NCBI GenBank assembly: GCA_028279245.1
Contig: JANQOE010000033.1
Coordinates: 1 to 64,000 of the forward strand
Source of the DNA: Alphaproteobacteria bacterium
GTDB lineage: Bacteria > Pseudomonadota > Alphaproteobacteria > UBA6615
Direction of reading: 5' to 3'
DNA: 64,000 nt
Shown: in pieces, positions 34,120 to 44,561 of the stretch
Position numbering within the stretch: position 1 is the first letter of the stretch
Layout of the letters: each line of letters starts with the position of its first letter
The notes under the pieces: generated by a model
What the model was told of the DNA's origin: nothing
The model's database searches: none
The model's input: the letters and a program-made list of their open reading frames with translations, nothing else
Position numbers and translations under genes: made by a program

Positions 34120-35261
34120 GGAAGCGCCGGATCCGCCCGCTTGATGTCGCCGCCGCCTAGGAGCCGATCACCGTCGTAGAAAACGGCCGCCTGGCCGGGG
34201 GCAACGCCGTACTCCGGCGCGACTAACTCCAGGCGGGCGCCGCCCTGGTCGTCGAGGAACAGGGCTGCCGATGATGGATGGTGGGTCGAGCGCAGTTTTG
34301 CGGAGACATCCATCCGCTGCCCGGCCGCCCCATGACTCCCCAGCCAATTGACGTTGGCCACATTGATAATCGTTGCGCCGAGCGCGGCGCGGGGGCCGAC
34401 CACGACGCGGCGCGTGTCCGGGTCCAACCGCACCACATAGAGTGCGCCCTCGTCTTCGCCGGTCTGGGGGTCCTTGCGCCCGCCGATATTGAGGCCGCGC
34501 CGCTGGCCGACGGTATAGTTGATGATGCCGTCATGGCGCCCGAGCCTGCGGCCGTCGGTGTGGACGATCTCGCCGGGTTCGGCAGCACCGGGCCGCAGCC
34601 GCTCGACGACACGGGCGTAGGAGCCGTTCGGTACGAAGCAAATGTCTTGACTGTCCGGCTTGGCGGCGTTTGACAGGCCAAAACGCCGCGCCAGGTCCCG
34701 CACCTCGGCCTTCGGCAGCCCGCCTAGCGGAAAATGCAGCATCGCGAGCTGCTCGCGGGTGGTGCCGAACAGGAAATAGCTCTGGTCTCGGTCGGCGTCC
34801 GCGGCGCGATGTAGCTCCGGTCCGTCCGGCCCCATGACCCGGCGCACATAGTGGCCGGTGGCCATTGCGTCAGCGTCCAGGTCGCGCGCGGTTGCCAGCA
34901 GATCCCGGAACTTCGCCGTGCGATTGCAGGCGACGCAGGGAATTGGCGTCTCACCCTGGGCGTAAGCCGCGGCGAAGGGCTCGATCACGTCGCGGCGGAA
35001 ACGTTCTTCGTAGTCCAGCACATAGTGCGGGACGCCCAGTCGGTCCGCGACCTGACGCGCATCGTGGATGTCCTGCCCGGCACAGCAGGCGCCCTTGCGG
35101 CCGATCGCCGCGCCGTGGTCGTAGAGCTGCAGCGTGACACCCAGGACATCGTAGCCCTGCTCCGCCAGGAGAGCGGCCACGACCGAGCTGTCAACGCCGC
35201 CGGACATGGCGACGACGACCCGGGTCGCCGCGGGCGCCTTGTCGATTCCGAGGCTGTTCAT
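34053..35261 (-). CDS. mnmA: tRNA-specific 2-thiouridylase MnmA
   Basis: A 402-residue enzyme that thiolates U34 of tRNA-Lys, Glu and Gln. PP-loop AMSGGVDSS, catalytic Cys in PCVACN, the second Cys in DSQDICFVP, and [16 protein letters not shown] are all visible. ATG 35261 (MNSLGIDK) is preferred to the upstream 12-residue extension. The protein usually ends soon after the GGGxI motif; here [14 protein letters not shown] is followed by about 25 extra residues encoded antisense to the hydrolase 3' end. Confidence 0.96.
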   Translation of the reverse strand: MNSLGIDKAPAATRVVVAMSGGVDSSVVAALLAEQGYDVLGVTLQLYDHGAAIGRKGACCAGQDIHDARQVADRLGVPHYVLDYEERFRRDVIEPFAAAYAQGETPIPCVACNRTAKFRDLLATARDLDADAMATGHYVRRVMGPDGPELHRAADADRDQSYFLFGTTREQLAMLHFPLGGLPKAEVRDLARRFGLSNAAKPDSQDICFVPNGSYARVVERLRPGAAEPGEIVHTDGRRLGRHDGIINYTVGQRRGLNIGGRKDPQTGEDEGALYVVRLDPDTRRVVVGPRAALGATIINVANVNWLGSHGAAGQRMDVSAKLRSTHHPSSAALFLDDQGGARLELVAPEYGVAPGQAAVFYDGDRLLGGGDIKRADPALPYAPRSAAGTSPSANSRLSSRP

Positions 35262-35360
35262 GACGGCGCAATATAGGTGGAGGGGGCCGCTGAGCAAGCC
35301 CGGGACCGCCCGCGCGCGGCATTGATTTTGGCCGGGCGTGCAAGGCAGTATCCTCGCGCC

Positions 35361-35948
35361 ATGAGCCGATTAACCATGATGTTCCTGCCGTTGGGTGCAG
35401 CGCTCTTAGCGGCCCCGGCCTTCGCCAACGTCGCCGCGGATCTGCGGGTGTGTGCTGCTGTTGCCGATGACGGCGAACGTCTCGCCTGCTTCGATAACCT
35501 GGCGGCCTCCGTCCAGGATGGCGTGGCGGGCGCGGATACCGCGGCTGCCTTGGCGGCGCTTGATCGGGAGTTCCGCTTCGATCGGAGCCTGCGGGTCGCA
35601 CCGACCGGGTTCCGGTTGGAGGTGAGCCAGTATCTGTCCGTCAGCCGGGAGACCGGGCCTGGGCGCGATGTGCAACGGCTGGCCAGCCGCATCAACCGCG
35701 CCATCGGCGACATCCCCGGCTGGTCGCTGGAGATCGTGGTCCACGGGGCGAGTGTGGCGATCCCCCGGGCGCGCCCGCTAAGCGGCGCCGAACTGCAGAA
35801 CCAGGCCGTGCGGGCGATGGCGCAATCGGGCCTTGCGGAGGGCCGCTACGAGATCGTCGTGGGACCGGACGCTGCGCCGCGGTTATGGGACGATGGCCGG
35901 GTGCGCGGCAGCAACGAGCACATCACGGTCGAGATTTTAGGGCTCTAA
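35361..35948 (+). CDS. Secreted hypothetical protein
   Basis: A 195-residue protein with a clear signal peptide ([23 protein letters not shown]). The mature start has [18 protein letters not shown], a Cys-x9-10-RLACFD pattern seen at the N-terminus of several proteobacterial periplasmic proteins of unknown role. A small alpha/beta domain follows ([23 protein letters not shown]). It is divergent from mnmA and convergent with the Fe-S operon end (5 bp between stops). I do not recognise a function. Confidence 0.75.
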   Translation: MSRLTMMFLPLGAALLAAPAFANVAADLRVCAAVADDGERLACFDNLAASVQDGVAGADTAAALAALDREFRFDRSLRVAPTGFRLEVSQYLSVSRETGPGRDVQRLASRINRAIGDIPGWSLEIVVHGASVAIPRARPLSGAELQNQAVRAMAQSGLAEGRYEIVVGPDAAPRLWDDGRVRGSNEHITVEILGL

Positions 35949-35952
35949 GACG

Positions 35953-36282
35953 CTAGAGCAGCATATTGTGGGTTTCGTCGGGTAATCGCACGACAAGGCC
36001 GTCGAGTTCGGCCGTGACCACGACCTGGCACCCCAGACGAGACGTCGCCGTCAGGCCGTAGGCGAGGTCGAGCATATCCTCCTCGTCCTCGCTGGGCTCT
36101 GGCAACCGGCCGAACCATTCGTTGTCGACGATGATATGGCAGGTGGAGCAGGCCATCGCCCCCTCGCACGCGCCCTCGACGTCGAGCCCGTTGTCGCGGG
36201 CCAGTTCCATGATCGAAATGCCGACGGCCGCCTCGACCTCGTGGCGGGACCCATCGGGTTTCAGAAAGATAACGCGGGGCAT
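35953..36282 (-). CDS. fdxB: Adrenodoxin-type [2Fe-2S] ferredoxin
   Basis: A 109-residue ferredoxin with the ISC-type ligand set Cys-x5-Cys-x2-Cys (CEGAMACSTC) and a distal Cys in SRLGCQ. Acidic DEEDMLDLAYGL is the partner-binding helix. ISC-type ferredoxins feed electrons to cluster assembly. It ends the Fe-S operon, starting 10 bp after the A-type carrier stop. ATG 36282 fits family length; a longer frame is not homologous. Confidence 0.93.
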   Translation of the reverse strand: MPRVIFLKPDGSRHEVEAAVGISIMELARDNGLDVEGACEGAMACSTCHIIVDNEWFGRLPEPSEDEEDMLDLAYGLTATSRLGCQVVVTAELDGLVVRLPDETHNMLL

Positions 36283-36292
36283 GGGCGGATAG

Positions 36293-36628
36293 TCAGATGT
36301 GGAAGGACTCTCCGCAGCCGCAGCGGCCCTTCTCGTTGGGGTTGTTGAAGACGAAGCCGGACTCGAACTTCTCTTCCTTGTAGTCCATTTCCGAGCCGAT
36401 GATAAACATTGTCGCGGCCGGATCGACGAAAATGCGAACGCCCTTGTCCTCGACAACCTCCTCGTAGTCGCGCTGGTCCTCGGCGTACTCGACCGCGTAC
36501 ATCAGGCCGGAACAGCCGCGTGACTTGATGCCGACGCGCAGCCCCATCACGGGCTTGTCAGCCTTCGCCATCAGCGCCTTCACGCGGGTGGCGGCAGCGT
36601 CGGTCAGGGTGATGATCGATCCTGGCAT
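36293..36628 (-). CDS. sufA: A-type Fe-S carrier (SufA/IscA-like)
   Basis: A 111-residue HesB/IscA family protein. Cluster-ligand Cys lie in RGCSG and in the C-terminal CGCGESF, the standard spacing. It receives clusters from the SufBCD scaffold and passes them to targets. Symbol assigned by location in the SUF operon; SufA and IscA cannot be told apart from sequence. ATG 36628 is chosen by family length; the longer frame to 36793 overlaps the upstream gene. Confidence 0.93.
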   Translation of the reverse strand: MPGSIITLTDAAATRVKALMAKADKPVMGLRVGIKSRGCSGLMYAVEYAEDQRDYEEVVEDKGVRIFVDPAATMFIIGSEMDYKEEKFESGFVFNNPNEKGRCGCGESFHI

Positions 36629-36639
36629 CCTGCGCTCCG

Positions 36640-37047
36640 TCAAAACATGTTGAGGACGAGCCGCGCTTCCTCGGACATCCGATCTTGAGTCCAAGGCGGC
36701 TCCCACACCAAGGTGACTTCGACTTCGCCCACGCCCTCGACAGCAGCGACCGCGTCGGCGACCTGCTGGGGGATGACGCCTGCTACGGGGCAAGTCGGTG
36801 CGGTTAGGGTCATTTCGATCTTGGTGGTCCCATCGGCGGCTATTTCCTGGCCGTAGATTAGACCCAATTCGTAAATATCTACCGGTATTTCCGGGTCATG
36901 GACGGTCTTCAGCGCCGCGACCACCGCGCTGGGGTCGGCAGCGTTGGCACCGGGCGGCAACGGCGTACCGGCCCGGGCGGTGAACTCCTCGCCCGGCGCC
37001 ACCGACGGCATGAAGGCATCGAGGCCGGGTTGGGTGCCGGTCGTCAT
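36640..37047 (-). CDS. sufT: SUF-associated DUF59/MIP18 protein (SufT-like)
   Basis: A 135-residue protein with a DUF59 (MIP18) domain: ALKTVHDPEIPVDIYELGLIYGQEI, MTLTAPTCPVAGVI with the conserved Cys, and EVTLVWEPPWTQDRMSEEAR. DUF59 proteins assist Fe-S maturation. An N-terminal ~40-residue Pro/Gly-rich stretch precedes the domain. The ATG overlaps the sufU stop by 4 bp. Annotation as SufT is by family and context. Confidence 0.92.
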   Translation of the reverse strand: MTTGTQPGLDAFMPSVAPGEEFTARAGTPLPPGANAADPSAVVAALKTVHDPEIPVDIYELGLIYGQEIAADGTTKIEMTLTAPTCPVAGVIPQQVADAVAAVEGVGEVEVTLVWEPPWTQDRMSEEARLVLNMF

Positions 37048-37502
37048 TTCTCTGTCGTCACTTCCTCTTCGCCGGCCAATGCCGCCGACATGGCGTGCCA
37101 CGGCAGCGTCGCGCATTTGACACGCATCGGATAGTCGCGCACGCCGGACAGCACCTGCAGTTTCTCCAGCTCCGTGCCCTCGGCGCTGGCCGCGTCGTCA
37201 GTCGTGCACATCTGGTGGAAGCGTTCGAACAGGTCCTTGGCCGCCGCCTCCGTCTTGCCCTTGACGAGATCGGTCATCATCGAGGCGGACGCCATTGAAA
37301 TCGCGCAGCCACGGCCCTCAAAAGCCGCATCCGTCACAACGCCTTGGTCGTCGACTTTCAAGTAGACGGTGATCTGATCGCCGCAGAGCGGATTGTCGCC
37401 CCTGGCCTGGCAGGTGGCATCCCCCGGGTGGCGGCAATTGCGCGGATTGCGGCTGTGGTCGAGGATGACCTCCTGATACAGCTCGCGCAGTTCGTCCATC
37501 AT
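37044..37502 (-). CDS. sufU: SufU-type Fe-S assembly protein
   Basis: A 152-residue NifU/IscU-like protein of the SufU class. Conserved Cys/Asp are in NPLCGDQITVYL, GRGCAISMASAS and RVKCATLPWHA; the SufU-specific insertion between the second and third Cys is present. SufU binds Zn and takes sulfur from SufS. Two overlapping ATGs (37499-37502) follow the sufS stop. SufU here takes the place of SufE, which is absent from the operon. Confidence 0.93.
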   Translation of the reverse strand: MMDELRELYQEVILDHSRNPRNCRHPGDATCQARGDNPLCGDQITVYLKVDDQGVVTDAAFEGRGCAISMASASMMTDLVKGKTEAAAKDLFERFHQMCTTDDAASAEGTELEKLQVLSGVRDYPMRVKCATLPWHAMSAALAGEEEVTTEK

Positions 37503-38758
37503 CTTCCAAATAGCTCCCGGACGTGATCTAGGGCTGATACGAGCGCGTCAATATCCGCCTTGTTATTGTAGAGGCCCAACGAGGCGCGAGCGGTCGCCGC
37601 GACGCCGAACTTGGCCATCAAGGGTTGGGCACAGTGATGGCCGGCCCGAACCGCAACGCCGGCGCGGTCGACCACGGTCGACAGATCATGGGCGTGGGCA
37701 CAGTCCATATCGAAGGATATGACGCCGGCTTTGCCTGGCGCCGTCCCATAGATCCGCAGGCCCGGTATCGAGGCAAGCTGTTGGGTTGCATAGTTAAGGA
37801 GCGCGTTTTCGTGGGCCGCAATGCGATCCAGGCCGAGTTCGCTCACATAGTCGATGGCGGCCCCAAGCCCGATGGCCTGGGCGATGGCTGGGGTGCCGGC
37901 CTCGAACTTGTGCGGCAGACGCGCCCAGGTGCTTTTCTCGAAGGTCACCGTGCCGATCATCTCACCACCCCCCATAAAGGGTGGCATCTCTTGCAGTAGC
38001 TCTTGCCGACCGTACAGCACGCCGATCCCCGAGGGGCCGTAGAGCTTGTGCCCGGAAAAGACGTAGAAATCGCAGCCAATCTCGCGTACGTCGACACGCT
38101 GGTGGGCGGCGGCCTGCGCACCATCGAGCAGTACCTTGGCGCCAGCGGCGTGGGCCAGCCGCACAATCTCGCGCACCGGCAAGACCGTGCCAAGGGCGTT
38201 CGACATATGGGCCACGGCGACCAGCTTGGTGCGCGGGGTGATGAGCGCCTTCAGATCCTCTAGCCGAAACTCGCCGTCGTCGGTGATTGGCACGACCTTG
38301 AGGACGAGTCCCTGGCGGTCGCGGAGTAGCTGCCACGGAATGATGTTCGAATGGTGCTCCAACTCGGAAACGATGACTTCGTCGCCAGCGCCCAGAAACG
38401 CCCCGCCGTAGGAGTTCGCGACCAGGTTGATGCCTTCGGTCGCGTTGCGCGTGAAGATGATCTCGCTCGATTTCTCGGCGTTCAGAAACGCGCGGATCGT
38501 TTCGCGCGCGCCCTCGTAACGGGCAGTCGCCCGGGCGCTCAACTCGTAGGCGCCGCGATGCACGTTGGCATAGTCTTCTTCGTAGACCTGCTTCACCGTT
38601 TCGATGACTTGCCGCGGCTTCTGCGCCGACGCGGCACTGTCGAGGAACACGAGTGGTTTGCCGTGTACGCGCCGCGACAAGATCGGAAAATCCCGGCGGA
38701 TCTTCTCGACATCGTAGGGCGGACTGGCGACCGCGCTTGCTTCTGCTACGCCACTCAT
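37499..38758 (-). CDS. sufS: Cysteine desulfurase SufS
   Basis: A 419-residue class V PLP enzyme. The PLP-lysine is in [11 protein letters not shown]; the active-site Cys lies in RAGHHCAQPLM, the short-loop group II type. SELEHHSNIIPW and HVSNALGT-type HMSNALGT are typical of SufS. It releases sulfur from cysteine to SufU. ATG 38758 or GTG 38761; the start overlaps the sufD stop. Third cysteine desulfurase in the operon. Confidence 0.97.
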   Translation of the reverse strand: MSGVAEASAVASPPYDVEKIRRDFPILSRRVHGKPLVFLDSAASAQKPRQVIETVKQVYEEDYANVHRGAYELSARATARYEGARETIRAFLNAEKSSEIIFTRNATEGINLVANSYGGAFLGAGDEVIVSELEHHSNIIPWQLLRDRQGLVLKVVPITDDGEFRLEDLKALITPRTKLVAVAHMSNALGTVLPVREIVRLAHAAGAKVLLDGAQAAAHQRVDVREIGCDFYVFSGHKLYGPSGIGVLYGRQELLQEMPPFMGGGEMIGTVTFEKSTWARLPHKFEAGTPAIAQAIGLGAAIDYVSELGLDRIAAHENALLNYATQQLASIPGLRIYGTAPGKAGVISFDMDCAHAHDLSTVVDRAGVAVRAGHHCAQPLMAKFGVAATARASLGLYNNKADIDALVSALDHVRELFGR

Positions 38759-40035
38759 CACGCCGGATCCCTACTCTTCTTGTCCACATTTGCTTCGAGC
38801 CAGGATCTGATTTCCGCACGGATCAGATCTTTGGCTGGTTCGATCGATATCTCGTCAACGGTTTCGCCGAGAAACCCCTCGACCAGCATGTGGCGCGCCG
38901 TTGTTGGCGGAATGCCGCGGGATTCGAGGTAGAACAGGGCCGCCTCATCGAGTTCGCCGGCGGTGGCGCCATGACTGCAGCGGACATCGTCCGCGTAGAT
39001 CTCCAGCTCCGGCTTTGCATCGACTTCGGCGCCAGATGACAGCAGCACGGCACGGCTCAGTTGATGCGCGTCGGTTTGTTGCGCGTCGCGTTCGACAAGA
39101 ACCTTGCCCTGGAAGACGCCCCGGGCGCCCGCATTCAGAACACCCTTGAAGGTCTGCCGGGAGCGGCTGCTTGGGGCCGCATGTTGGACACGCGTCGTGT
39201 TGTCCAAGACTTGCCGGCCGGCCGCCAGATAGACGCCGTTCAGCGTGAAATCGGATTCGCTGCTGCCGAGATAAGCGTGGACCTCATTGCGCCCGACGGT
39301 GCCGCCGGTCTGCAGCACAAAGCCCTCATACTGGGCTTCGGGTCCGAGGCCCAGATAGTTGCCGGCAACGTGGGTGGCTGCCGGCGCCTCTAGCTGCAAT
39401 TTGACATGCTCCAGCCGCGCGCCGTCAGCGAGATCGAACTCGCTGATCGCGTTGGTGAAGTATGAGCCGGACCCCGTGTGATGCTCGACGATCCGGGCAG
39501 ACGCCCCCTCCTCCAGCACCACGAGAATCCGGGGGTGTTGTGCCGCGGCGTCATCGCCATGACCGAGCGACACCAGATGCAACGGCTGCTCCAGGTCATA
39601 CTCGGCAGGGACCCGGACGAATATGCCGTCCGTCAGGTTTGACGTGTTGAGCGCGGTCATTGGCATGTTGGGCAGGCGCGCCAGTCTGCCGATGTACAAC
39701 TCCACGAGATCGGGGTCGTGTCGAAGCACGTCAGCCAATCCGCCGATCTGCACAGCTGAAGGCAGATCCACGAGCGTCGACAGATCCGGGCGGTAACGCC
39801 CGTTCACCAGAACGGCGCGGTTGGCGCCGGCCGCGGGTATGGCACCGAGTTCCGGTGCCCCCGCGGCACCAGGACCACGGGCGTCCTTGCGCTCTGGCAA
39901 TCGCGTATAGCGCCAGTCTTCAACGCGCTGGGTCGGCCACCCGAGGGCCTCATAGGTTTCGGACGCGCGGGCGCGCAGGTCCGTGAGCCATGGCGGGGTG
40001 GCCGTACCGGACGCGGATGTCTCCATGACGCTCAT
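38758..40035 (-). CDS. sufD: SufD, Fe-S scaffold subunit
   Basis: A 425-residue subunit of the SufBC2D scaffold. N-terminal helix (WLTDLRARASETYEALGWPTQRVEDWRYT), a beta-helix core and the C-terminal DDVRCSHGATAGELDEAALFYLESRGI are characteristic, with the conserved Cys-His. It overlaps sufC by 4 bp (ATGA). Confidence 0.96.
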   Translation of the reverse strand: MSVMETSASGTATPPWLTDLRARASETYEALGWPTQRVEDWRYTRLPERKDARGPGAAGAPELGAIPAAGANRAVLVNGRYRPDLSTLVDLPSAVQIGGLADVLRHDPDLVELYIGRLARLPNMPMTALNTSNLTDGIFVRVPAEYDLEQPLHLVSLGHGDDAAAQHPRILVVLEEGASARIVEHHTGSGSYFTNAISEFDLADGARLEHVKLQLEAPAATHVAGNYLGLGPEAQYEGFVLQTGGTVGRNEVHAYLGSSESDFTLNGVYLAAGRQVLDNTTRVQHAAPSSRSRQTFKGVLNAGARGVFQGKVLVERDAQQTDAHQLSRAVLLSSGAEVDAKPELEIYADDVRCSHGATAGELDEAALFYLESRGIPPTTARHMLVEGFLGETVDEISIEPAKDLIRAEIRSWLEANVDKKSRDPA

Positions 40036-40787
40036 GCTGCCTTCAGAAACTCCGCATAGCCTTTGGCCTCAAGCTCGAGAGCCAATTCCTTGCCGCCGGA
40101 CCGGACGATCCGGCCGTTCGCCAGGATATGGACGTAGTCGGGCACGACATATTCGAGCAGCCGCTGGTAGTGGGTGATGACCAGCATGCCGCGCTCCTCA
40201 TTGCGCAGGGCGTTGATGCCGTCCGCGACGACCCGCAGGGCATCAATGTCGAGGCCGGAATCGGTCTCGTCGAGGATCGCCAGGCGCGGTTCCAGGATGG
40301 CCATCTGTAGGATTTCGCTTCGCTTCTTCTCGCCGCCGGAGAAGCCGACATTTACGGCACGCTTCAGCATGTCGTCGCCGATGCCGAGATCCATCGCCTT
40401 CTGCCGCACGAGTTTGAGGAAATCCATGGCGTCGAGTTCGTCTTCGCCACGTTCCGCGCGGTGGGCATTCAGGGCGGTTTTCAAGAACGTCATCGCCGGC
40501 ACGCCGGGGATCTCGACCGGGTATTGGAAGCCGAGGAAAATGCCGGCGCGGGCGCGCTCGTCGGGGCTCATCTCCAGCAGATTGTGCTTGATGTCGAGCC
40601 AAGCTTCGCCCTGGGTGACTTCGTAGCCCTCGCGGCCGGAGAGAACGTAGGACAGGGTGCTCTTGCCCGAACCGTTCGGGCCCATGATGGCGTGGACCTC
40701 GCCCGGTTGGATCTTGAGGTTCAGGCCCCGAATGATCTCCTTGCCGTCGACCGTGGCGTGGAGACCTTTGATTTCCAGTAGCGACAT
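40032..40787 (-). CDS. sufC: SufC, ATPase of the Fe-S scaffold
   Basis: A 251-residue ABC-type ATPase. Walker A GPNGSGKS, Q-loop FLGFQYPVEIPG, signature FSGGEKKR, Walker B LAILDETDSGLD and H-loop THYQRLL are the SufC pattern. It drives conformational change in SufB-SufD. The start ATG 40787 shares a base with the sufB stop (TGATG). Confidence 0.97.
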   Translation of the reverse strand: MSLLEIKGLHATVDGKEIIRGLNLKIQPGEVHAIMGPNGSGKSTLSYVLSGREGYEVTQGEAWLDIKHNLLEMSPDERARAGIFLGFQYPVEIPGVPAMTFLKTALNAHRAERGEDELDAMDFLKLVRQKAMDLGIGDDMLKRAVNVGFSGGEKKRSEILQMAILEPRLAILDETDSGLDIDALRVVADGINALRNEERGMLVITHYQRLLEYVVPDYVHILANGRIVRSGGKELALELEAKGYAEFLKAA

Positions 40788-42238
40788 CAGCCGACGCTTC
40801 CTTCCAGACTTATTCCGACCAGTTTCTGCGCTTCGACCGCGAACTCCATCGGCAAGGTCTGCAGGACCTCGCGGCAGAACCCGTTGACGATCAGGGAAAC
40901 CGCATCCTCGCTGCTCAAGCCGCGTTGCAGACAATAGAAGAGCTGGTCATCGCTGATCCGGCTGGTGGTTGCCTCGTGTTCGACCTGTGCCGTGGGGTTG
41001 CCGCATTCGATGTAAGGCACGGTGTGGGCGCCGCACTTGTCGCCAATCAACAGGCTGTCGCACTGGGTGTAGTTGCGGGCGCCTTGCGCGCCGCGCTGCA
41101 TGCGAACCAGACCGCGATAGGTGCTGTCGGACCGGCCGGCGGCAATGCCCTTGGCGATGATGCGGGAGGTCGTGTTCTTGCCGATATGGATCATCTTGGT
41201 GCCGGTATCAGCCTGCTGGCGATTGTTGGTGATCGCCACCGAATAGAACTCACCGACCGAATTGTCGCCCTGCAGGATGCAGCTCGGGTACTTCCAGGTG
41301 ATGGCGGAACCGGTCTCCACCTGGGTCCAGGAGATCTTGGAATTGCGGCCACGGCAGGCGCCGCGCTTCGTTACGAAGTTGTAGATGCCGCCACGGCCTT
41401 CCTCGTCGCCGGGGTACCAGTTCTGGACAGTCGAGTATTTGATCTCGGCATCATCCAGCGCGACCAATTCGACGACCGCCGCGTGCAACTGATGCTCATC
41501 GCGCATCGGCGCCGTGCAGCCTTCCAGGTAACTGACGTAGGCGCCGCGGTCGGCGATGATCAGCGTGCGTTCGAACTGGCCGGTGTTTTCCTGGTTGATG
41601 CGGAAATAGGTGCTGAGCTCGACCGGACAGCGCACGCCTTCCGGGATGTAGACGAACGACCCGTCGGTGAAGACTGCGCTGTTTAGCGTCGCGTGCTTGT
41701 TGTCCGAGTAAGGGACGACCGAGCCGAGATACTTGCGCACCAACTCCGGATGGGTCTGCACCGCCTCGGAAATCGAGCAGAAGATGATGCCCATCTGCTC
41801 GAGCTTCGCCTTATAGGTGGTCGCCACGGATACGCTGTCGAACACGGCGTCGACGGCGACGCCGGCCAGCACCTCCTGCTCCTTCAGCGGAATGCCGAGT
41901 TTCTCGTAGGTCTCCAGCAGCTTTGGATCGATCTCGTCGAGCGACTTCGGTGCTTCGGTCAATTTCGGCGCCGCGTAGTAGTAGGCGTCCTGATAATCCA
42001 GTGGCGGGAATTCGACCTTGGCCCATTTCGGCTCCGGCATCTTCAGCCAATGGCGATAGGCGCGCAGGCGCCATTCCAGCAGCCAAGCCGGTTCCTGCTT
42101 CTTTTCCGAGATCAGCCGGACGATGTTCTCGTTCAGTCCCTTGGGCGCCAGGTCAACGTCGATATCGGTGACGAAGCCATACTTGTACTGGTCGCCCAGT
42201 GCCTGGACTTGCTCGATGGTCTGAGTGTCTGCCGCCAT
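40787..42238 (-). CDS. sufB: SufB, Fe-S scaffold subunit
   Basis: A 483-residue scaffold subunit on which the nascent cluster is built. It shows [11 protein letters not shown], the [16 protein letters not shown] region with conserved Cys, [24 protein letters not shown] and the C-terminal [11 protein letters not shown]. It follows the second IscS-like gene by 8 bp. Confidence 0.97.
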   Translation of the reverse strand: MAADTQTIEQVQALGDQYKYGFVTDIDVDLAPKGLNENIVRLISEKKQEPAWLLEWRLRAYRHWLKMPEPKWAKVEFPPLDYQDAYYYAAPKLTEAPKSLDEIDPKLLETYEKLGIPLKEQEVLAGVAVDAVFDSVSVATTYKAKLEQMGIIFCSISEAVQTHPELVRKYLGSVVPYSDNKHATLNSAVFTDGSFVYIPEGVRCPVELSTYFRINQENTGQFERTLIIADRGAYVSYLEGCTAPMRDEHQLHAAVVELVALDDAEIKYSTVQNWYPGDEEGRGGIYNFVTKRGACRGRNSKISWTQVETGSAITWKYPSCILQGDNSVGEFYSVAITNNRQQADTGTKMIHIGKNTTSRIIAKGIAAGRSDSTYRGLVRMQRGAQGARNYTQCDSLLIGDKCGAHTVPYIECGNPTAQVEHEATTSRISDDQLFYCLQRGLSSEDAVSLIVNGFCREVLQTLPMEFAVEAQKLVGISLEGSVG

Positions 42239-42246
42239 CCTGCTTC

Positions 42247-43440
42247 CTATTCGCCGGCCACCATGGCCGCCGGTTGTTGTTCGTTTGCCCTGATCCCCTG
42301 AACCGCTTCGGCCAGGCGGCCGGCGGCGTAGTCGACTTCTTCCTCGGTGTTGAACCGGCCGAAGCCGATGCGCACCGATGACCCGGCGAGGGCCGCGCTC
42401 ATGCCCAGTGCGCGCAATACATAAGATGGCTCAACGCTGGCGGAGGTACAGGCCGAGCCGGTCGAAATCGCGACGTCCGGGAGCACTGTCATCAGCGCCT
42501 CGCCATCGCATCCGTCGAACCCGAGGTTGAGGTTGCCGGGGATCCGAGACTGCAGATCGCCGTGCACGACGACGTCAGGCACGCGCGCGCGAATGCTTGT
42601 CAGGAAGCGGTTGCGCAGCGCGGCAAGCCGGTCACTCTCGGCGGCACGCTCCGCCACGGCGATTTGGCAGGCGGTGCCGAGTCCGACGCACAGGGGCGCC
42701 GGCAGCGTGCCCGACCGCAGGCCACGCTCCTGGCCGCCGCCGCTGAACAGCGGCGTCAGACGAACGCGTGGGCGGCGGCGGACGTAAAGGGCGCCAACCC
42801 CCATCGGTCCATAGAGCTTGTGGCCCGAAATGCTCAGCAGATCGATTTGTTGCGCCTCCACATCGACTTCGATCTTTCCGGCCGCCTGGGCGGCGTCAGT
42901 GTGGAACGCCACCCCGCGGGCGCGGCATAACGCGCCGATCTCCTCCAGCGGCTGGATCACGCCGATCTCGTTGTTCACGGCCATGATCGACACGAGCACC
43001 GTGCCCTCGTCGATGGCTGCCGCAAGCTGGTCGAGATCGACGAGGCCTGAATTCGTGACCGGCAAGACCGTGAGGCGCGTGCCCTCCGCCTGCAGATCAG
43101 CGGTGGACTCAAGAACGCACTTGTGCTCGGTGGCCAGCGTGATGACGTGCGGCTGGTGCCGTCCGTGCTGCAGATGAAAACGCGCAACGCCCTTGATAGC
43201 GAGGTTGTTCGATTCCGTCGCGCCTGAGGTGAAGACAATCTCCCGCGCGGTTGCGCCGATGGCTGCGGCGGTTTGCTCGCGCGCCTTCTCGACGGCCTCT
43301 TCAGCCTCCCAGCCATAGCGGTGCTGGCGCGAATGGGGATTGCCGAACTGTAGACTGAAGAACGGTTCCATCGCGTCGAACACGCGTGGATCCAGCGGTG
43401 TGGTCGCCTGATGATCCAGATACACCGGCTCGGTCTTCAT
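42247..43440 (-). CDS. iscS: Cysteine desulfurase, IscS/NifS-like (copy 1)
   Basis: A 397-residue class V PLP enzyme of the long-loop (group I) type. It has [23 protein letters not shown], the PLP Lys in [12 protein letters not shown] and the catalytic Cys in the SGSACTS-type [14 protein letters not shown] loop. It may supply sulfur for tRNA thiolation or the SUF scaffold. It overlaps the second copy by 4 bp. Confidence 0.92.
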   Translation of the reverse strand: MKTEPVYLDHQATTPLDPRVFDAMEPFFSLQFGNPHSRQHRYGWEAEEAVEKAREQTAAAIGATAREIVFTSGATESNNLAIKGVARFHLQHGRHQPHVITLATEHKCVLESTADLQAEGTRLTVLPVTNSGLVDLDQLAAAIDEGTVLVSIMAVNNEIGVIQPLEEIGALCRARGVAFHTDAAQAAGKIEVDVEAQQIDLLSISGHKLYGPMGVGALYVRRRPRVRLTPLFSGGGQERGLRSGTLPAPLCVGLGTACQIAVAERAAESDRLAALRNRFLTSIRARVPDVVVHGDLQSRIPGNLNLGFDGCDGEALMTVLPDVAISTGSACTSASVEPSYVLRALGMSAALAGSSVRIGFGRFNTEEEVDYAAGRLAEAVQGIRANEQQPAAMVAGE

Positions 43441-44561
43441 GCCGCAACCGCCGTCCGTTCAGGCGCCAACCGGCCGGCCATCTCCGACCAGGCCGCGATG
43501 AACCGGTCGACATCTGTTGGCGTCGTCGCCCACCCCGTGCTCACCCGGATGGCGCTCGCCGCCTCGCCCTCATCACAGCCCATGGCTTGCAGCACGTGGC
43601 TCGGCGTCACCTTGCCGCTGGAACAGGCGGCGCCGGCGCTTACCGCGACCCCAGCAAGATCAAGATTGATGACTTGAACCTCGGCACTGACATCGGCCAA
43701 GCCGATGCAACTGGTACTTGGCAAGCGCTCCGCCCGCTCGCCGTAGACGACTGTCCCGTCATCGCTGGCTTTCACGGCTTGCTCAAGCCGGTCTCGCAGA
43801 TGAGCCAGCCGGTCTGGGTTCTTTGCATCCTCCGCTGCCGCCTTGGCGGCCGCGCCGAACGCGGCGATACCGCAAAGATTCTCTGTGCCGGACCGGCGTC
43901 CGCGTTCCTGACCGCCGCCGCGCAGTTGTGGTTCGAACTTGCAGTCATTCGCGACAACCAGAGCACCGACGCCGGCCGCGCCGCCGATCTTGTGCGCCGA
44001 CAAGGTCAGCAAATCGACGCCAGCCTCGGCCATGTCGAACGGCGCCTTGCCGGCGATCTGGACAGCGTCGCAGTGGACTATGCCATCATGGGCGTGAACC
44101 AGTTCGGCAAGCTGCGCTATCGGCTGCAGGACGCCGGTCTCATTGTTCGCAGCCATGACGGACACAAGGGCGGGGCCCGGAACTCGCTCCAGCAGAGCCG
44201 CCAACCCCTCCAGGGAAACGACGCCGTCGCCATCAACCGGAATACGGGCTGCTTGGGGCGCCGCGGCCAGTACCGAGTCATGTTCAATGCTCGAGGTGAT
44301 GACGGCGGTGGCCTCCACGCCGCGGATCGCCAGATTGTTTGCCTCGGTGCCGCCGCTGGTGAAGGTCACGCCCTCCGGCGCGGCGCCGACCAATTCGGCG
44401 ACCGATGCCCGGGCGTCCTCGATGCAGGCGCGGGCACGACGGCCGTAGCCGTGTACGGATGAAGCGTTGCCGCCGATCTCGCCGGCGGCCAATAGCGCAG
44501 CCCGCGCCTCCGGCCGCAACGGGGCCGTCGCATTGTAATCAAGGTAGACGGTGTTGTTCAC
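43437..44561 (-). CDS. Cysteine desulfurase, NifS-like (copy 2)
   Basis: A 374-residue class V PLP enzyme. PLP Lys in TLSAHKIGGAAG, catalytic Cys in AGAACSSGKVTPSHVL. It is shorter than copy 1 and clearly diverged from it. GTG start overlaps the iscR stop (GTGA). Having two IscS/NifS-like enzymes plus SufS in one operon is unusual and suggests partner or target specialisation. Confidence 0.92.
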   Translation of the reverse strand: MNNTVYLDYNATAPLRPEARAALLAAGEIGGNASSVHGYGRRARACIEDARASVAELVGAAPEGVTFTSGGTEANNLAIRGVEATAVITSSIEHDSVLAAAPQAARIPVDGDGVVSLEGLAALLERVPGPALVSVMAANNETGVLQPIAQLAELVHAHDGIVHCDAVQIAGKAPFDMAEAGVDLLTLSAHKIGGAAGVGALVVANDCKFEPQLRGGGQERGRRSGTENLCGIAAFGAAAKAAAEDAKNPDRLAHLRDRLEQAVKASDDGTVVYGERAERLPSTSCIGLADVSAEVQVINLDLAGVAVSAGAACSSGKVTPSHVLQAMGCDEGEAASAIRVSTGWATTPTDVDRFIAAWSEMAGRLAPERTAVAA